Assembly: GCF_018613315.1 (NCBI RefSeq) | Contig: NZ_JAGGQL010000019.1 | Coordinates: 1 to 64,000, forward strand | Direction: 5' to 3' | Origin: Bacillus sp. ISL-37 | Lineage (GTDB): Bacteria > Bacillota > Bacilli > Bacillales > Cytobacillaceae | Length of the DNA stretch: 64,000 bases | Shown: in pieces, positions 19,893 to 30,452 of the stretch | How positions within the stretch are numbered: the stretch's first letter is position 1 | Layout: each line of letters begins with the position of its first letter | Position numbers and translations under genes: made by a program | The notes under the pieces: model-generated | The model's database searches: none | Told to the model about the DNA's origin: nothing | What the model saw: only the letters and a program-made list of their open reading frames with translations

Positions 19893-21314
19893 ATGGCTCA
19901 AGAATATGATTTGGTCATTCTTGGAGGCGGTACAGGCGGATACGTAGCAGCAATCAGAGCTTCTCAGCTTGGCTTGAAAACTGCCATCGTTGAAAAAGGA
20001 AAGCTTGGCGGAACATGCCTGCATAAAGGCTGTATCCCAAGCAAGGCTTTGCTTCGGAGTGCTGAGGTTTATGCTACCGCAAAGAAAAGCGAAGACTTTG
20101 GTGTGACGACAGGTGAAGTCGGCGTCAATTTCGTAAAGGTACAGGAAAGAAAAGAGAAAATCGTCGAGCAGCTGCACCGTGGTGTACAGCACCTGATGAA
20201 ACAAGGGAAAATCGATGTTTATGAAGGTTTGGGAAGAATCCTGGGTCCATCCATCTTCTCACCTATGCCAGGAACCATTTCTGTTGAAATGAACAATGGC
20301 GAAGAAAATGAAATGCTGATCCCTAAGAATGTCATCGTTGCAACAGGTTCAAGACCAAGAACATTGCCTGGTCTTGAAGCAGATGGCCAATATGTGATGA
20401 CGTCAGATGAAGCGCTTGTGATGGCGGATCTTCCTAAGTCAATCATTATCGTCGGCGGTGGTGTAATTGGCATCGAATGGGCTTCCATGCTTGCTGACTT
20501 TGGAACTGCTGTCACTGTAATTGAGTATGCAGACCGTATTGTTCCAACCGAGGACAAGGAAGTTTCAAGAGAAATGCAGCGCGCAATGAAGAAAAAAGGC
20601 GTGAAGATTGTAACGAACGCAAAAGTCTTATCAGAGACCCTGCAAAAAGGTGATGGTGTCACGATCAGCGCAGAGGTTAAAGGCGAAACGAAAGAATTCA
20701 CTGCTGAAAAATTGCTTGTCTCTGTTGGGCGCCAGGCAAATGTAGAAGGAATTGGCCTTGAGAATACAGAAATTCAGCTGGAAAGAGGTTTCATCCAGAC
20801 AAACGAATTTTTCCAGACAAAAGAATCTCATATCTATGCAATTGGCGATGTGATTGGCGGCTTGCAGCTTGCGCACGTGGCATCACATGAGGGGATAGTA
20901 GCTGTTGAGCACATTGACAATCAAAATCCACATCCAATCGACTATACGCTCGTCTCAAAATGTATTTACAGCTCTCCAGAGGCGGCCAGCGTTGGACTGA
21001 CTGAAGATGAAGCAAAAGAAAAAGGTCACGATGTGAAGATAGGCAAATTCTCCTTCAAGGCAATCGGAAAAGCGCTTGTATATGGTGAATCCGATGGTTT
21101 TGTGAAAATCGTAGCTGACAAGGAAACCAATGATATTCTTGGTGTCCATATGATTGGCCCGCATGTCACGGATATGATTTCAGAAGCGGGACTTGCAAAG
21201 GTTTTAGACGCTACACCATGGGAAATTGCCCATACCATCCATCCTCACCCGACATTGTCCGAGGCAATTGGTGAAGCTGCCCTGGCAGTGGATGGCAAAG
21301 CAATCCATTCTTAA
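19893..21314 (+). CDS. lpdV: Dihydrolipoyl dehydrogenase E3 of the branched-chain keto acid complex
   Basis: E3 reoxidises the lipoyl groups of BkdB with FAD and NAD. The 473-residue flavoprotein has the FAD-binding GGGTGGYVAAIRASQLG (8-24), the redox-active disulfide GGTCLHKGCIPSK (about 40-52), the NAD-binding VGGGVIGIEWASML (about 187-200) and the C-terminal HxxxxE active-site segment HPHPTLSEA (about 450). It is preceded by GAGGAGGGATCC. This copy is dedicated to the bkd operon by position. Confidence 0.95.
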   Translation: MAQEYDLVILGGGTGGYVAAIRASQLGLKTAIVEKGKLGGTCLHKGCIPSKALLRSAEVYATAKKSEDFGVTTGEVGVNFVKVQERKEKIVEQLHRGVQHLMKQGKIDVYEGLGRILGPSIFSPMPGTISVEMNNGEENEMLIPKNVIVATGSRPRTLPGLEADGQYVMTSDEALVMADLPKSIIIVGGGVIGIEWASMLADFGTAVTVIEYADRIVPTEDKEVSREMQRAMKKKGVKIVTNAKVLSETLQKGDGVTISAEVKGETKEFTAEKLLVSVGRQANVEGIGLENTEIQLERGFIQTNEFFQTKESHIYAIGDVIGGLQLAHVASHEGIVAVEHIDNQNPHPIDYTLVSKCIYSSPEAASVGLTEDEAKEKGHDVKIGKFSFKAIGKALVYGESDGFVKIVADKETNDILGVHMIGPHVTDMISEAGLAKVLDATPWEIAHTIHPHPTLSEAIGEAALAVDGKAIHS

Positions 21315-21328
21315 TTTCTATTTTATAA

Positions 21329-21361
21329 ACAAGAGCTCTTTTCCCTAGAAAAGAGCCTTGT
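21329..21361 (+). other. Intercistronic hairpin between lpdV and bkdAA
   Basis: GCTCTTTT and AAAAGAGC (21335-21342 and 21349-21356) pair over a six-base loop, and the stem extends outward with ACAAG/CTTGT around one bulged A. There is no T-run, so it is more likely an mRNA processing or stability element than a terminator. Confidence 0.5.
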
Positions 21362-21384
21362 ACGAACAATTGGGAGGTATAAAG

Positions 21385-22380
21385 ATGGCAGAAAATCGTC
21401 ACGCTGCACTTGGCTTAAGTGATGAAAAGGTTTTGGAAATGTATGAAACAATGCTGTTGGCCCGCCGGCTGGATGAGCGGATGTGGCTATTGAACCGTGC
21501 CGGGAAAATTCCGTTTGTCATTTCCTGTCAAGGACAGGAAGCGGCACAGGTAGGAGCTGCTTTTGCTCTAGATCGTGAAAAGGATTATGTGCTTCCATAC
21601 TACCGTGACATGGGAGTGGTCTTAACTTTTGGCATGACTGCAAAAGACCTGATGCTTTCCGGTTTTGCCAAAGCGGAAGACCCGAACTCTGGTGGCCGCC
21701 AGATGCCTGGACACTTCGGTCAAAAGAAGAATAGGATTGTTACAGGTTCTTCACCAGTAACAACACAGGTACCTCATGCTGTTGGAATCGCTCTTGCAGG
21801 TAAAATGGAGAAGAAGGACTTGGTAACATTCGTTACGTTTGGGGAAGGTTCATCCAACCAGGGTGATTTTCATGAGGGTGCAAACTTTGCGGGAGTCCAT
21901 AAGCTTCCTGTCATTTTCATGGTTGAGAACAATAAATATGCGATTTCCATTCCTTACGAGAGGCAAGTTGCAGCCGAGAAGGTTTCCGACCGTGCAATCG
22001 GGTATGGCATGCCAGGTGTCACTGTTGATGGAAATGATCCATTAGAAGTTTATAAAGTTGTCAAGGAAGCGGCTGAGCGAGGACGACGTGGTGAAGGGCC
22101 GACTCTTGTCGAGGCTGTATCCTATCGCCTGACCCCACACTCATCAGATGATGACGACAGAAGCTACCGTGCGCCAGATGAAGTTGCACAGGCAAAAACG
22201 AAGGACCCTATCATTACCTTCGGCGCTTATTTGAAGGAAAATGGCATCATGAATGATGAAAGTGAAAAGGAAATCAACGATCGAATCATGAAGCTGGTTA
22301 ATGAAGCAACTGATTATGCTGAAAATGCACCGTATGCGGAGCCTGAACATGCTCTGAAATACGTATATGCTGAAGAGTAA
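21385..22380 (+). CDS. bkdAA: Branched-chain keto acid dehydrogenase E1 alpha
   Basis: E1 alpha with E1 beta decarboxylates branched 2-keto acids on thiamine diphosphate. The 331-residue protein has the TPP fold segment TFGEGSSNQGDFHEGANFAGVH (about 150-172), followed by the cofactor-closing NNKYAIS, and the phosphorylation-loop equivalent RLTPHSSDDDDRSYR (about 250-265). The start at 21385 follows TGGGAGG; an in-frame TAC-rich extension to 21358 lies in the preceding hairpin. Confidence 0.95.
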   Translation: MAENRHAALGLSDEKVLEMYETMLLARRLDERMWLLNRAGKIPFVISCQGQEAAQVGAAFALDREKDYVLPYYRDMGVVLTFGMTAKDLMLSGFAKAEDPNSGGRQMPGHFGQKKNRIVTGSSPVTTQVPHAVGIALAGKMEKKDLVTFVTFGEGSSNQGDFHEGANFAGVHKLPVIFMVENNKYAISIPYERQVAAEKVSDRAIGYGMPGVTVDGNDPLEVYKVVKEAAERGRRGEGPTLVEAVSYRLTPHSSDDDDRSYRAPDEVAQAKTKDPIITFGAYLKENGIMNDESEKEINDRIMKLVNEATDYAENAPYAEPEHALKYVYAEE

Positions 22381-22392
22381 GGGGGAACGAAA

Positions 22393-23376
22393 ATGGCGGT
22401 AATTTCTTATATAGATGCAGTGACATTGGCAATCAAAGAAGAGATGGAAAGAGATCCGAGAGTTTTTGTCCTCGGTGAAGATGTTGGAAAAAAAGGCGGA
22501 GTATTTAAAGCGACACAAGGTTTGTTTGAGAAGTTTGGAGAAGATCGCGTTATTGATGCTCCGCTTGCAGAATCAGCGATCGCAGGGGTTGGAATTGGTG
22601 CTGCAATGTACGGCATGCGTCCAATCGCCGAAATGCAATTCGCAGATTTCATAATGCCGGCTGTAAACCAGATCATTTCTGAGGCAGCAAGAATCCGTTA
22701 CCGTTCAAACAATGACTGGAGCTGTCCGATGGTCATCCGCGCTCCTTATGGCGGTGGTGTACACGGTGCCCTTTATCATTCTCAGTCTGTTGAGGCTGTG
22801 TTTGCGAATCAGCCTGGCTTGAAAATTGTCATGCCTTCCACACCTTATGATGTAAAAGGATTATTGAAAGCAGCAATCAGAGATGAAGATCCAGTATTAT
22901 TCTTTGAGCACAAGCGTGCTTACCGACTGATCAAGGGAGAAGTTCCTGAGGATGATTATGTTCTTCCGATTGGCAAAGCAGATGTAAAGCGAGAGGGAGA
23001 GGATATCACGGTTATTACTTATGGCCTTGCGGTCCACTTTGCGCTACAGGCTGCTGAAAGACTTGCGAAGGATGGTATTTCTGCTCACATCCTTGATCTT
23101 CGTACTGTATATCCATTGGATAAAGAAGCAATTATCGAGGCTGCATCGAAGACCGGAAAAGTCCTTCTAGTAACAGAAGACAATAAAGAAGGCAGCATCA
23201 TGAGTGAGGTTTCTGCAATCATCGCAGAACATTGCCTGTTTGAATTGGACGCACCAATCAAGAGACTGGCAGGACCGGATGTACCAGCAATGCCTTATGC
23301 TCCAACAATGGAGAAATATTTCATGATCAATCCTGATAAAGTTGAAAAAGCGATGCGGGAGCTTGCTGAATTTTAA
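22393..23376 (+). CDS. bkdAB: Branched-chain keto acid dehydrogenase E1 beta
   Basis: This is the 327-residue beta subunit of E1, with the transketolase pyrimidine-binding domain (VFVLGEDVGKKGGVFKATQGL, EMQFADFIMPAVNQI) and the transketolase C-terminal domain (VYPLDKEAIIEAA). It is 12 bp after bkdAA with a GGGGGAA ribosome-binding site, consistent with 1:1 synthesis. Confidence 0.96.
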   Translation: MAVISYIDAVTLAIKEEMERDPRVFVLGEDVGKKGGVFKATQGLFEKFGEDRVIDAPLAESAIAGVGIGAAMYGMRPIAEMQFADFIMPAVNQIISEAARIRYRSNNDWSCPMVIRAPYGGGVHGALYHSQSVEAVFANQPGLKIVMPSTPYDVKGLLKAAIRDEDPVLFFEHKRAYRLIKGEVPEDDYVLPIGKADVKREGEDITVITYGLAVHFALQAAERLAKDGISAHILDLRTVYPLDKEAIIEAASKTGKVLLVTEDNKEGSIMSEVSAIIAEHCLFELDAPIKRLAGPDVPAMPYAPTMEKYFMINPDKVEKAMRELAEF

Positions 23377-23422
23377 CATATTCATGTTGGAAATAGAATG
23401 ATTGGAGAAGGAGGGTCAATCT

Positions 23423-24748
23423 GTGGCAATTGAACAAATCAAAATGCCTCAATTAGGTGAGAGTGTAACTGAGGGGACAATCAGCAAGTGGCTGGTTTCC
23501 GTTGGGGACAAAGTAAATAAGTATGATCCACTCGCAGAAGTCATGACCGACAAAGTAAATGCTGAAGTACCATCTTCATTTTCGGGTACAATCAAAGAAT
23601 TGATTGCAGGTGAAGGGGATACATTGGCAGTTGGGGAAATTATCTGCACAATTGAAATCGAAGGCGGAGCTTCTGAAGAAGCACCAGCAGCTGATGCAGC
23701 TTCTTCAGATTCTGCATCTACATCAAATGCAAGTGCAACTCCAGCACAAGCAACTTCAGCGGATGAAGGCAGCAAGGCTAGATATTCACCTGCAGTATTG
23801 AAGCTGGCTCAGGAAAATAATATCGACTTAACCCTGGTCAAGGGAAGTGGAGCTGGCGGAAGGATTACACGTAAGGATCTTAAGCAAATGATTGAATCCG
23901 GTAATATTCCTCAAGCTTCTTCACAGACCGAAGCACCTAAAGAATCAGCGCAGGTTCAATCTGCACCTGCACAGCCTGCAGCACAAACAAAGCCAGCTGC
24001 ACAGGCACAGCCAGCTGCGCCTGCTCCGTCTGTCCCAGTTGCTGCTGGTGACATTGAAATCCCAGTGACTGGCGTTCGCAAAGCGATTGCCGCGAACATG
24101 CTGCGCAGCAAGCATGAGGCTCCGCACGCATGGACGATGGTAGAGGTGGATGTTACGAGTCTTGTAGAGTACAGGAATGGATTAAAGGATGATTTCAAGA
24201 AAAAAGAAGGTTTCAATCTTACTTTCTTTGCTTTCTTCGTGAAGGCAGTTGCCCAGGCATTGAAGGAATTCCCGCAAATCAATTCCATGTGGGCTGGCGA
24301 TAAGATCATCCAGAAAAAAGATATCAATATTTCCATAGCAGTCGCGACTGATGATGCACTTTTCGTACCTGTCATCAAGAATGCAGATGAAAAAACAATC
24401 AAAGGCATTGGCCGTGAAATCAATGAACTTGCTCAAAAGGTGCGCACAGGCAAGCTTCGCTCCGAGGAGATGCAGGGCGGAACCTTCACTGTCAACAACA
24501 CAGGTTCTTTCGGTTCCGTTCAATCAATGGGAATCATCAATTACCCACAGGCAGCGATTCTCCAGGTAGAATCGATCGTTAAGCGCCCTGTAGTGATGAA
24601 CAACGGCATGATCGCTGTTCGTGATATGGTGAACCTCTGTCTTTCTCTTGATCACCGTGTACTGGATGGCCTAGTTTGTGGCCGTTTCCTTGCAAGGGTT
24701 AAAGAAATCCTTGAGAATACGTCAAAAGAGACAACATCTATTTATTAA
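23423..24748 (+). CDS. bkdB: Branched-chain keto acid dehydrogenase E2 (dihydrolipoyl acyltransferase)
   Basis: E2 transfers the branched acyl group from lipoamide to CoA and forms the core of the complex. The 441-residue protein has a lipoyl domain with the lipoylated lysine in EVMTDKVNAEVPS (about 43), an Ala/Pro/Gln-rich linker (about 85-120 and 165-215), a peripheral subunit-binding domain (ARYSPAVLKLAQENNIDL, about 122) and the catalytic domain ending LSLDHRVLDGLVCGRFL with the active-site histidine. The GTG start follows GGAGAAGGAGG. Confidence 0.95.
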   Translation: MAIEQIKMPQLGESVTEGTISKWLVSVGDKVNKYDPLAEVMTDKVNAEVPSSFSGTIKELIAGEGDTLAVGEIICTIEIEGGASEEAPAADAASSDSASTSNASATPAQATSADEGSKARYSPAVLKLAQENNIDLTLVKGSGAGGRITRKDLKQMIESGNIPQASSQTEAPKESAQVQSAPAQPAAQTKPAAQAQPAAPAPSVPVAAGDIEIPVTGVRKAIAANMLRSKHEAPHAWTMVEVDVTSLVEYRNGLKDDFKKKEGFNLTFFAFFVKAVAQALKEFPQINSMWAGDKIIQKKDINISIAVATDDALFVPVIKNADEKTIKGIGREINELAQKVRTGKLRSEEMQGGTFTVNNTGSFGSVQSMGIINYPQAAILQVESIVKRPVVMNNGMIAVRDMVNLCLSLDHRVLDGLVCGRFLARVKEILENTSKETTSIY

Positions 24749-24755
24749 TAACTGT

Positions 24756-24790
24756 AAAACGTCCAGAAAATCTCTGGGCGTTTTCGTTTT
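24756..24790 (+). terminator. Terminator of the bkd operon
   Basis: AAAACGTCCAGA and TCTGGGCGTTTT form a stem with one G-U pair, followed by CGTTTTT. It separates the bkd operon from the mut operon. Confidence 0.8.
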
Positions 24791-24930
24791 TATTCTGCCA
24801 TCTTATGAAAACGTCCTTCGTTGCTAGAAAAGGAATCGTATACTAAAATATAGAAGAGTATAAAAATTAGAATTTTACTACAATTTTTGGTGAGGGGGGA
24901 AAGCTGTCTGAACTATGGACAGTAAGGTTT

Positions 24931-26886
24931 ATGACGATTGAAAATATGAAAGCTACCTCGTTCAAAGATGCAACTTTTGAAGATTGGCAGGAAAAAGCTG
25001 CTGCTTCATTAAAAGGCAAGCCAATTGATTCTCTTTATACGAATACATATGAGGATATAACGCTTAAACCGCTTTATACAAAAGGGGATCTTCCAGATGG
25101 ACTGGCCGGAGAACTGCCTGGTCAGCCAGATTATAGAAGAGGCATCCATTCTCTTGGATACCAGTCGGAGTCCTGGCATATAGCAAACCGCGTCTTTTAC
25201 TCCAATGTAGAAGAGCTGAAAGGGAAACTCGATAACGCACTGTCAAAGGGACAAATAGCCATTTCCTTTGATGTAAAGCCGGAGTTATTTTCGGATAATC
25301 GTGCATTGGTGTCTTTCATCTCTTCCTATAAAAATAAGTATCCATTAAGCTTGGACGCTGGATTGCTCCAGACACCATTGCTCGCAGCTTTGGCAATCGC
25401 CAGAAAGGAAGCGGGCGGCGCTGAAGAACTATCAGGTTTTGCTGCAGCAGATCCTGTTGCGGAAGCAAGTTTGATTGGTGGACTCCCAACGGAGGAAAAT
25501 GAATTTTTTACAGAATGGTCAAAGGTACTTGAAGAGGCAGCACAGCAATTACCAGAAGTAAAGACAGTACTGGTAAATACCGTCCCATACCATAACAGCG
25601 GCGCTAATGCAGTGCAGGAATTGGCTATTGCTGTTTCTACCGGAGTTTATCTTCTACAAAAGTTGCTTGACAACGGATGGGAATTAAAGAAAGCGTTATC
25701 AAAGATCGTATTCCATTTTGCGATTGGATCAAACTTCTTCATGGAAACGGCCAAGCTTAGAGCTGCCAGGCTTTTGTGGAGTAGAACTGCAGAAGCTTTC
25801 GGCGCAGAAAAGGAAGACCGGAAAATGGTCCTATCCGCTGAAACCTCAAAGTTCACAAAAACGATTTTTGATCCATATGTGAATATGCTCAGAGCCGGAA
25901 ACGAGGCATTTGCTGCCGTTTTAGGTGGAATTCAGTACCTTCATACGGGAAGCTTTGACGAGCCAGCAGGATCTGCGAATCTTTTTTCCGAAAGGGTTGC
26001 CCGAAATACGCAACTGGTGCTTAAATCTGAAGCGCATCTTGAAAAAGTAGCCGACCCTGCAGGAGGTTCCTGGTATGTCGAGTCATTGACAAAGGAACTG
26101 GCAGAGAAAGCCTGGGAGCTATTCCTCGAGGTGGATCGCAAGGGCGGGATTTATGAAGTGCTTAAATCAGGCTGGCTTCAGGAGCAGATTGCGCAGACTG
26201 CTGAAAATCGCGAACAAGAGATTGCTACACGTAAAAAGAGCATGATAGGAACAAACGTTTATGCAAACCTATCAGATGATAGCAGTGAACCTGTTATCCA
26301 AGAGATACAAAGAGATTATATGATCGACTCCCTTGATGCCGTCATAGGTATAATTGCGTCTGAGAGCTCTCTCAAAGATAATTTTAAAGAGGTGAAACCG
26401 AGCTTTACACCGTTAAAATTAAAAAGATTAGCTGAGCCTTATGAAGAAATGAGGTTCAAAGCTATGAAACTTGCGAAAAAGGGTGTGGACCCTATTGTCG
26501 GCCTAATTTGCCTGGGAGAGCTGAAGAAGCATAAGGCAAGAGCAGATTTCATATCCGGCTTGTTGTCAGCGGGTGGGATTCATGCTGAAAGAAGCGGCGA
26601 GTTGGACACCATTTCAGCAACGATTCAGTTTATTAACTCGTCGAAAGCACGTCAGTTTGTTATTTGCGGCGATCAGTCTGCCTACAATTCTTTTGGGCCA
26701 GAGCTGGCGCAGGAGATTACAAGGGAGCACAATTTCAAGCTTTACCTGGCAGGTATCCCTGACGAGAAACAAAGCGAATGGAAAACTTCCGGAATTATTG
26801 AGTTCCTGCATGTAAGAAGCAATGCAATACAGACTCTATCAGCTATGCTTCAGGAAATGGAGGTTGGCACAAATGCAAAAGCCTGA
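24931..26886 (+). CDS. mutA: Methylmalonyl-CoA mutase small subunit
   Basis: The 651-residue protein resembles the mutase large chain in its TIM-barrel domain (about 40-480, with [19 protein letters not shown] and [22 protein letters not shown] in part) but lacks the cobalamin DxHxxG motif in its degenerate C-terminal domain. This is typical of the non-catalytic subunit of the heterodimer. The ATG at 24931 has only a weak nearby ribosome-binding site; a stronger GGTGAGGGGGGA lies about 30 bp upstream, so the start is uncertain. It overlaps mutB by 14 bp. Confidence 0.93.
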   Translation: MTIENMKATSFKDATFEDWQEKAAASLKGKPIDSLYTNTYEDITLKPLYTKGDLPDGLAGELPGQPDYRRGIHSLGYQSESWHIANRVFYSNVEELKGKLDNALSKGQIAISFDVKPELFSDNRALVSFISSYKNKYPLSLDAGLLQTPLLAALAIARKEAGGAEELSGFAAADPVAEASLIGGLPTEENEFFTEWSKVLEEAAQQLPEVKTVLVNTVPYHNSGANAVQELAIAVSTGVYLLQKLLDNGWELKKALSKIVFHFAIGSNFFMETAKLRAARLLWSRTAEAFGAEKEDRKMVLSAETSKFTKTIFDPYVNMLRAGNEAFAAVLGGIQYLHTGSFDEPAGSANLFSERVARNTQLVLKSEAHLEKVADPAGGSWYVESLTKELAEKAWELFLEVDRKGGIYEVLKSGWLQEQIAQTAENREQEIATRKKSMIGTNVYANLSDDSSEPVIQEIQRDYMIDSLDAVIGIIASESSLKDNFKEVKPSFTPLKLKRLAEPYEEMRFKAMKLAKKGVDPIVGLICLGELKKHKARADFISGLLSAGGIHAERSGELDTISATIQFINSSKARQFVICGDQSAYNSFGPELAQEITREHNFKLYLAGIPDEKQSEWKTSGIIEFLHVRSNAIQTLSAMLQEMEVGTNAKA

Positions 26887-29053
26887 CTTTACAAAAGTAC
26901 GTCTGTTTGCTGAGGAAAAGGAAGTCAGCAAGGATAAAGTGGATCACCATATTCAGCAAAACATCGATGATCTGTTATTTGAAACGAATGAGCAAATCAA
27001 AGTTAAACCATTCTACACAAAAGAAGATGTTACTTCAACAGAACATATGGAAGGCATGCCCGGCCTCCCGCCTTTTACAAGGGGACCGTATCCAGCGATG
27101 TATGTGAACAGGCCATGGACGGTAAGACAATATGCAGGGTTTTCTACTGCGGAAGAAAGCAACGCATTCTACAGGCGAAACCTTGCAATGGGGCAAAAAG
27201 GTTTGTCTGTTGCCTTTGACCTGGCAACACACCGGGGCTATGATTCTGACCATCCTCGCGTCGAGGGAGACGTCGGGAAAGCAGGAGTTGCAATTGATTC
27301 TATTTTAGATATGAAAATTTTATTCGACGGGATCCCGCTCGACCAAATGTCTGTATCCATGACAATGAATGGTGCTGTCCTGCCGATCATGGCTTTTTTC
27401 ATCGTGACGGCTGAGGAACAGGGCGTGACACAGGATCAATTATCCGGGACGATTCAAAATGACATCCTGAAGGAGTATATGGTCAGAAACACGTACATTT
27501 ACCCGCCGGAAATGTCGATGAAAATCATTGCCGATATTTTTGAGTACACTTCCAAATATATGCCAAAATTCAATTCAATCAGTATTTCAGGCTATCATAT
27601 GCAGGAAGCTGGTGCTCCCGCGGATATCGAATTGGCGTATACGCTCGCGGATGGTCTTGAATATGTGAGAACCGGCCTAAAGGCTGGCATCGATATTGAT
27701 TCATTCGCACCACGCTTAAGCTTCTTCTGGGCGATCGGCATGAACTATTTCATGGAAGTAGCCAAAATGAGGGCTGCCCGCTTTATCTGGGCAAAAATGA
27801 TTAAAACATTCAATCCGAAAAATGAAAAGTCGATGGCCTTGAGGACTCATTCGCAAACCTCAGGTTGGAGTCTTACTGAGCAGGATCCATACAATAATGT
27901 CATCCGCACATTAATTGAAGCACATGCAGCAGCCATGGGACATACCCAATCATTGCACACGAATGCACTTGATGAAGCGATTGCGCTGCCAACTGATTTT
28001 TCAGCGCGCATCGCCCGTAATACACAACTATTTCTTCAGGAAGAAACCGGGATTACAAAGGTAATCGATCCATGGGCAGGGAGTTACTATGTTGAAAGCC
28101 TGACCAATTCACTCATCGAGCGTGCCTGGGAGCATATCGAAGAAATTGAAGGTCTTGGCGGGATGGCGAAAGCAATTGAAACCGGTCTTCCAAAAATGCG
28201 CATCGAAGAAGCTGCGGCAAGGAGACAGGCTCAGATTGACTCTGGAAAAGAAACGATCATCGGCGTGAATAAATATAAGCTGGATCAGGAGGATCCTCTG
28301 GAAATCCTCGATATTGATAATACAGCCGTTCGTGCGAAACAGCTTGAAAGGTTAAAGCAGCTGAAAGAAAAGCGTGATGATGAAAAAGTTGAAGCAGCTT
28401 TAAATGATTTAGCCAGGGTGGCAGAAACAGGCGAAGGCAACCTTCTTGAATATGCAGTTAGGGCAGCTCGCGCAAGGGCGACACTTGGGGAAATTTCAGA
28501 TGCAATCGAGAAAGCTGCTGGAAGGCACAAAGCGGTCATTCGGTCAGTCAGCGGAGTATACAGCACAGCATTCACAAATGGTGAGGAAATTGCCGAAGTC
28601 CAACATATGACACAGGAGTTTCTTGAAAATGAAGGACGCAGGCCGCGCATCATGATTGCGAAAATGGGACAGGATGGACATGACCGCGGAGCAAAGGTCA
28701 TTTCAACCGCTTTCGCTGATTTAGGATTTGATGTGGATATTGGTCCACTTTTCCAAACGCCTGAAGAAACAGCGATTCAGGCAGTTGAAAATGATGTCCA
28801 TGCCATCGGGATCAGCTCTTTGGCAGCAGGCCATAAAACATTGCTGCCACAGCTAGTGAAAGAGCTGAAAAAATTAGGTCGTGAAGATATTGTCGTGATT
28901 GTCGGTGGTGTCATCCCGGCTCAGGATTATCAATTCTTGTATGATAATGGAGCAAGTGCGATTTTTGGTCCTGGAACGGTCATTCCTGTTGCGGCACAGA
29001 AGGTTTTACGGACTATTTATGAGCGTCTGGGCTATGAGGAAGTGTCTAGCTAA
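26873..29053 (+). CDS. mutB: Methylmalonyl-CoA mutase large (catalytic) subunit
   Basis: MutB isomerises (R)-methylmalonyl-CoA to succinyl-CoA with adenosylcobalamin. The 726-residue protein has the substrate-barrel segment [22 protein letters not shown] (about 119-140) and the [19 protein letters not shown] segment. The C-terminal cobalamin domain carries [13 protein letters not shown], with the base-off histidine at about 611. The start at 26873 sits behind GGAGG within the mutA 3' end. The gene shares its stop with the ATG of meaB. Confidence 0.97.
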   Translation: MQKPDFTKVRLFAEEKEVSKDKVDHHIQQNIDDLLFETNEQIKVKPFYTKEDVTSTEHMEGMPGLPPFTRGPYPAMYVNRPWTVRQYAGFSTAEESNAFYRRNLAMGQKGLSVAFDLATHRGYDSDHPRVEGDVGKAGVAIDSILDMKILFDGIPLDQMSVSMTMNGAVLPIMAFFIVTAEEQGVTQDQLSGTIQNDILKEYMVRNTYIYPPEMSMKIIADIFEYTSKYMPKFNSISISGYHMQEAGAPADIELAYTLADGLEYVRTGLKAGIDIDSFAPRLSFFWAIGMNYFMEVAKMRAARFIWAKMIKTFNPKNEKSMALRTHSQTSGWSLTEQDPYNNVIRTLIEAHAAAMGHTQSLHTNALDEAIALPTDFSARIARNTQLFLQEETGITKVIDPWAGSYYVESLTNSLIERAWEHIEEIEGLGGMAKAIETGLPKMRIEEAAARRQAQIDSGKETIIGVNKYKLDQEDPLEILDIDNTAVRAKQLERLKQLKEKRDDEKVEAALNDLARVAETGEGNLLEYAVRAARARATLGEISDAIEKAAGRHKAVIRSVSGVYSTAFTNGEEIAEVQHMTQEFLENEGRRPRIMIAKMGQDGHDRGAKVISTAFADLGFDVDIGPLFQTPEETAIQAVENDVHAIGISSLAAGHKTLLPQLVKELKKLGREDIVVIVGGVIPAQDYQFLYDNGASAIFGPGTVIPVAAQKVLRTIYERLGYEEVSS

Positions 29054-30180
29054 TGGCTGATGAGAAAAAGCCGGAATGGTTCGATCCCGAAAAGGCTGAT
29101 TCGTTTTCAAGTGTAGTGAAGCCTGGAGTGTCGAGCGGAAATGCCGAAAATCCGGCTGCAAAAGCCGGGCGTTTCGTTAAAAAAAAGAATTTACGCAAAC
29201 TGGATCCAGCTTCGCTTGCTAAAGACATCAAAGCAGGGGACAGGACAGCGCTGGCAAAAGGAATCACATTGATTGAAAGCAATGCGGAGCATGACTTTCA
29301 ATCGGCCCAATCCCTTTTACAGCGGCTTTTGACTGACTCTGGGCACTCCATCAGAATTGGCATCACTGGTGTGCCGGGAGCTGGCAAGAGTACTTTTATC
29401 GAGAGCTTTGGCAGCTATTTATGTGACCTGGGTCATAAGGTTGCTGTCCTTGCGGTGGACCCTACCTCAAGCTTGACTGGAGGCAGTATTCTTGGCGATA
29501 AGACGAGGATGGAAAGATTAGCGCGAAATCCGAGGGCATTCATCCGTCCATCACCTTCTGGAGGAAAACTAGGCGGTGTCCACCGTAAAACACGCGAAAC
29601 GATGCTATTATGTGAAGCAGCTGGGTTCGATATCATCCTGGTTGAAACGGTTGGAGTTGGGCAGAGTGAGGTCATCGTCAGGGATATGGTCGATTTCTTC
29701 ATGCTCCTCGTCCTGACAGGTGCTGGCGATGAACTTCAGGGGATGAAGAAAGGAATCATGGAGCTTGCAGATGCAGTCATTGTGAATAAGGCAGATGGTC
29801 CAAATGAGCAAACTGCCAAAAAGACTAAAGAAGAGTACAATCGGATCCTCCATTTTCTGCAGCCTGCGACAAAAGGCTGGCAGACAGCTGCCATGACAAG
29901 TTCAGCATTACAGAACAAAGGAATTGATGAAATCTGGAATACTATTTCTGACTTTGAAAGTTTTACGAAACAAAGTGGAATCTTTTCTGAGAGAAGGAGA
30001 TTTCAGACAAAAGAGTGGCTGAATGATATGATCATCGATCAGCTTCAGGCAAATTTCTTTCATCACCCAGCAATAAAGAACCTGCTTCCTAAGGTGGAAA
30101 ATGAAGTCATTTCGGGAAACAGACCAGTAGCTTCAGGTGTCGAGGAGTTATTTAGAGCTTTTTTTGGAGATAAAAATTAA
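29053..30180 (+). CDS. meaB: MeaB-type GTPase, methylmalonyl-CoA mutase chaperone
   Basis: MeaB/MMAA proteins gate cobalamin loading and protect the mutase by GTP hydrolysis. The 375-residue G3E GTPase has Walker A GVPGAGKST (about 100-108), Walker B and Mg segment LAVDPTSSLTGGSILGDKTRM (about 135-155), ETVGVGQSE (about 198) and NKAD (about 238). An N-terminal charged extension of about 50 residues precedes the helical domain. Its ATG overlaps the mutB stop by one base, which supports the mutase partnership. Confidence 0.95.
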   Translation: MADEKKPEWFDPEKADSFSSVVKPGVSSGNAENPAAKAGRFVKKKNLRKLDPASLAKDIKAGDRTALAKGITLIESNAEHDFQSAQSLLQRLLTDSGHSIRIGITGVPGAGKSTFIESFGSYLCDLGHKVAVLAVDPTSSLTGGSILGDKTRMERLARNPRAFIRPSPSGGKLGGVHRKTRETMLLCEAAGFDIILVETVGVGQSEVIVRDMVDFFMLLVLTGAGDELQGMKKGIMELADAVIVNKADGPNEQTAKKTKEEYNRILHFLQPATKGWQTAAMTSSALQNKGIDEIWNTISDFESFTKQSGIFSERRRFQTKEWLNDMIIDQLQANFFHHPAIKNLLPKVENEVISGNRPVASGVEELFRAFFGDKN

Positions 30181-30204
30181 GCTGTCCGGCAATGGACAGC
30201 TTTT
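30180..30204 (+). terminator. Terminator after meaB
   Basis: AGCTGTCC-GGCAAT-GGACAGCT with TTTTCTTC forms an 8-bp stem that begins at the last base of the meaB stop. Confidence 0.8.
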
Positions 30205-30271
30205 CTTCATCTCTATTCTAATGGTCCTTTTGGAATCTTCCAGATGTGTTCCCGAACTGGAAAACTCTACA

Positions 30272-30304
30272 AAAAAAAGCGGACAACGGAATGTTCCGTT
30301 GTCC
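30272..30304 (-). terminator. Orphan minus-strand terminator-like hairpin
   Basis: GGACAACGGAA and TTCCGTTGTCC (30281-30304) form a perfect 11-bp stem with a two-base loop. On the minus strand it is followed by GC and then a run of T (A-run at 30271-30278). No minus-strand gene is close enough to need it. Confidence 0.55.
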
Positions 30305-30380
30305 TTCATCTAGGGAGTTTAGGGGTATGGATCTAGCTGTATTGTTACCTTTCCCGGAATTCATAAGAGTTAAACATACT

Positions 30381-30408
30381 TTGAAAAAATTATTTTAATT
30401 GGTATCAT
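30381..30408 (+). promoter_or_regulatory. Likely brxB promoter
   Basis: TTGAAA (30381-30386), 16 bp, TATCAT (30403-30408). It is a reasonable SigA promoter 45 bp before the brxB start. Confidence 0.5.
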
Positions 30409-30452
30409 ATATTTATGTACTAGTTACTATACAGCAGAGGAGAGATGTATCA

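Noticed and set aside
21329-21361. Hairpin between lpdV and bkdAA as another MITE end pair
   Set aside because: It contains the words GCTCTTTT and AAAAGAGC like the MITE termini, but there is no internal element or target duplication; a simple intercistronic hairpin explains it.
24890-24931. Cobalamin riboswitch before mutA
   Set aside because: The gap after the bkd terminator is only about 140 bp and no B12-box-like conserved sequence or structure was seen.
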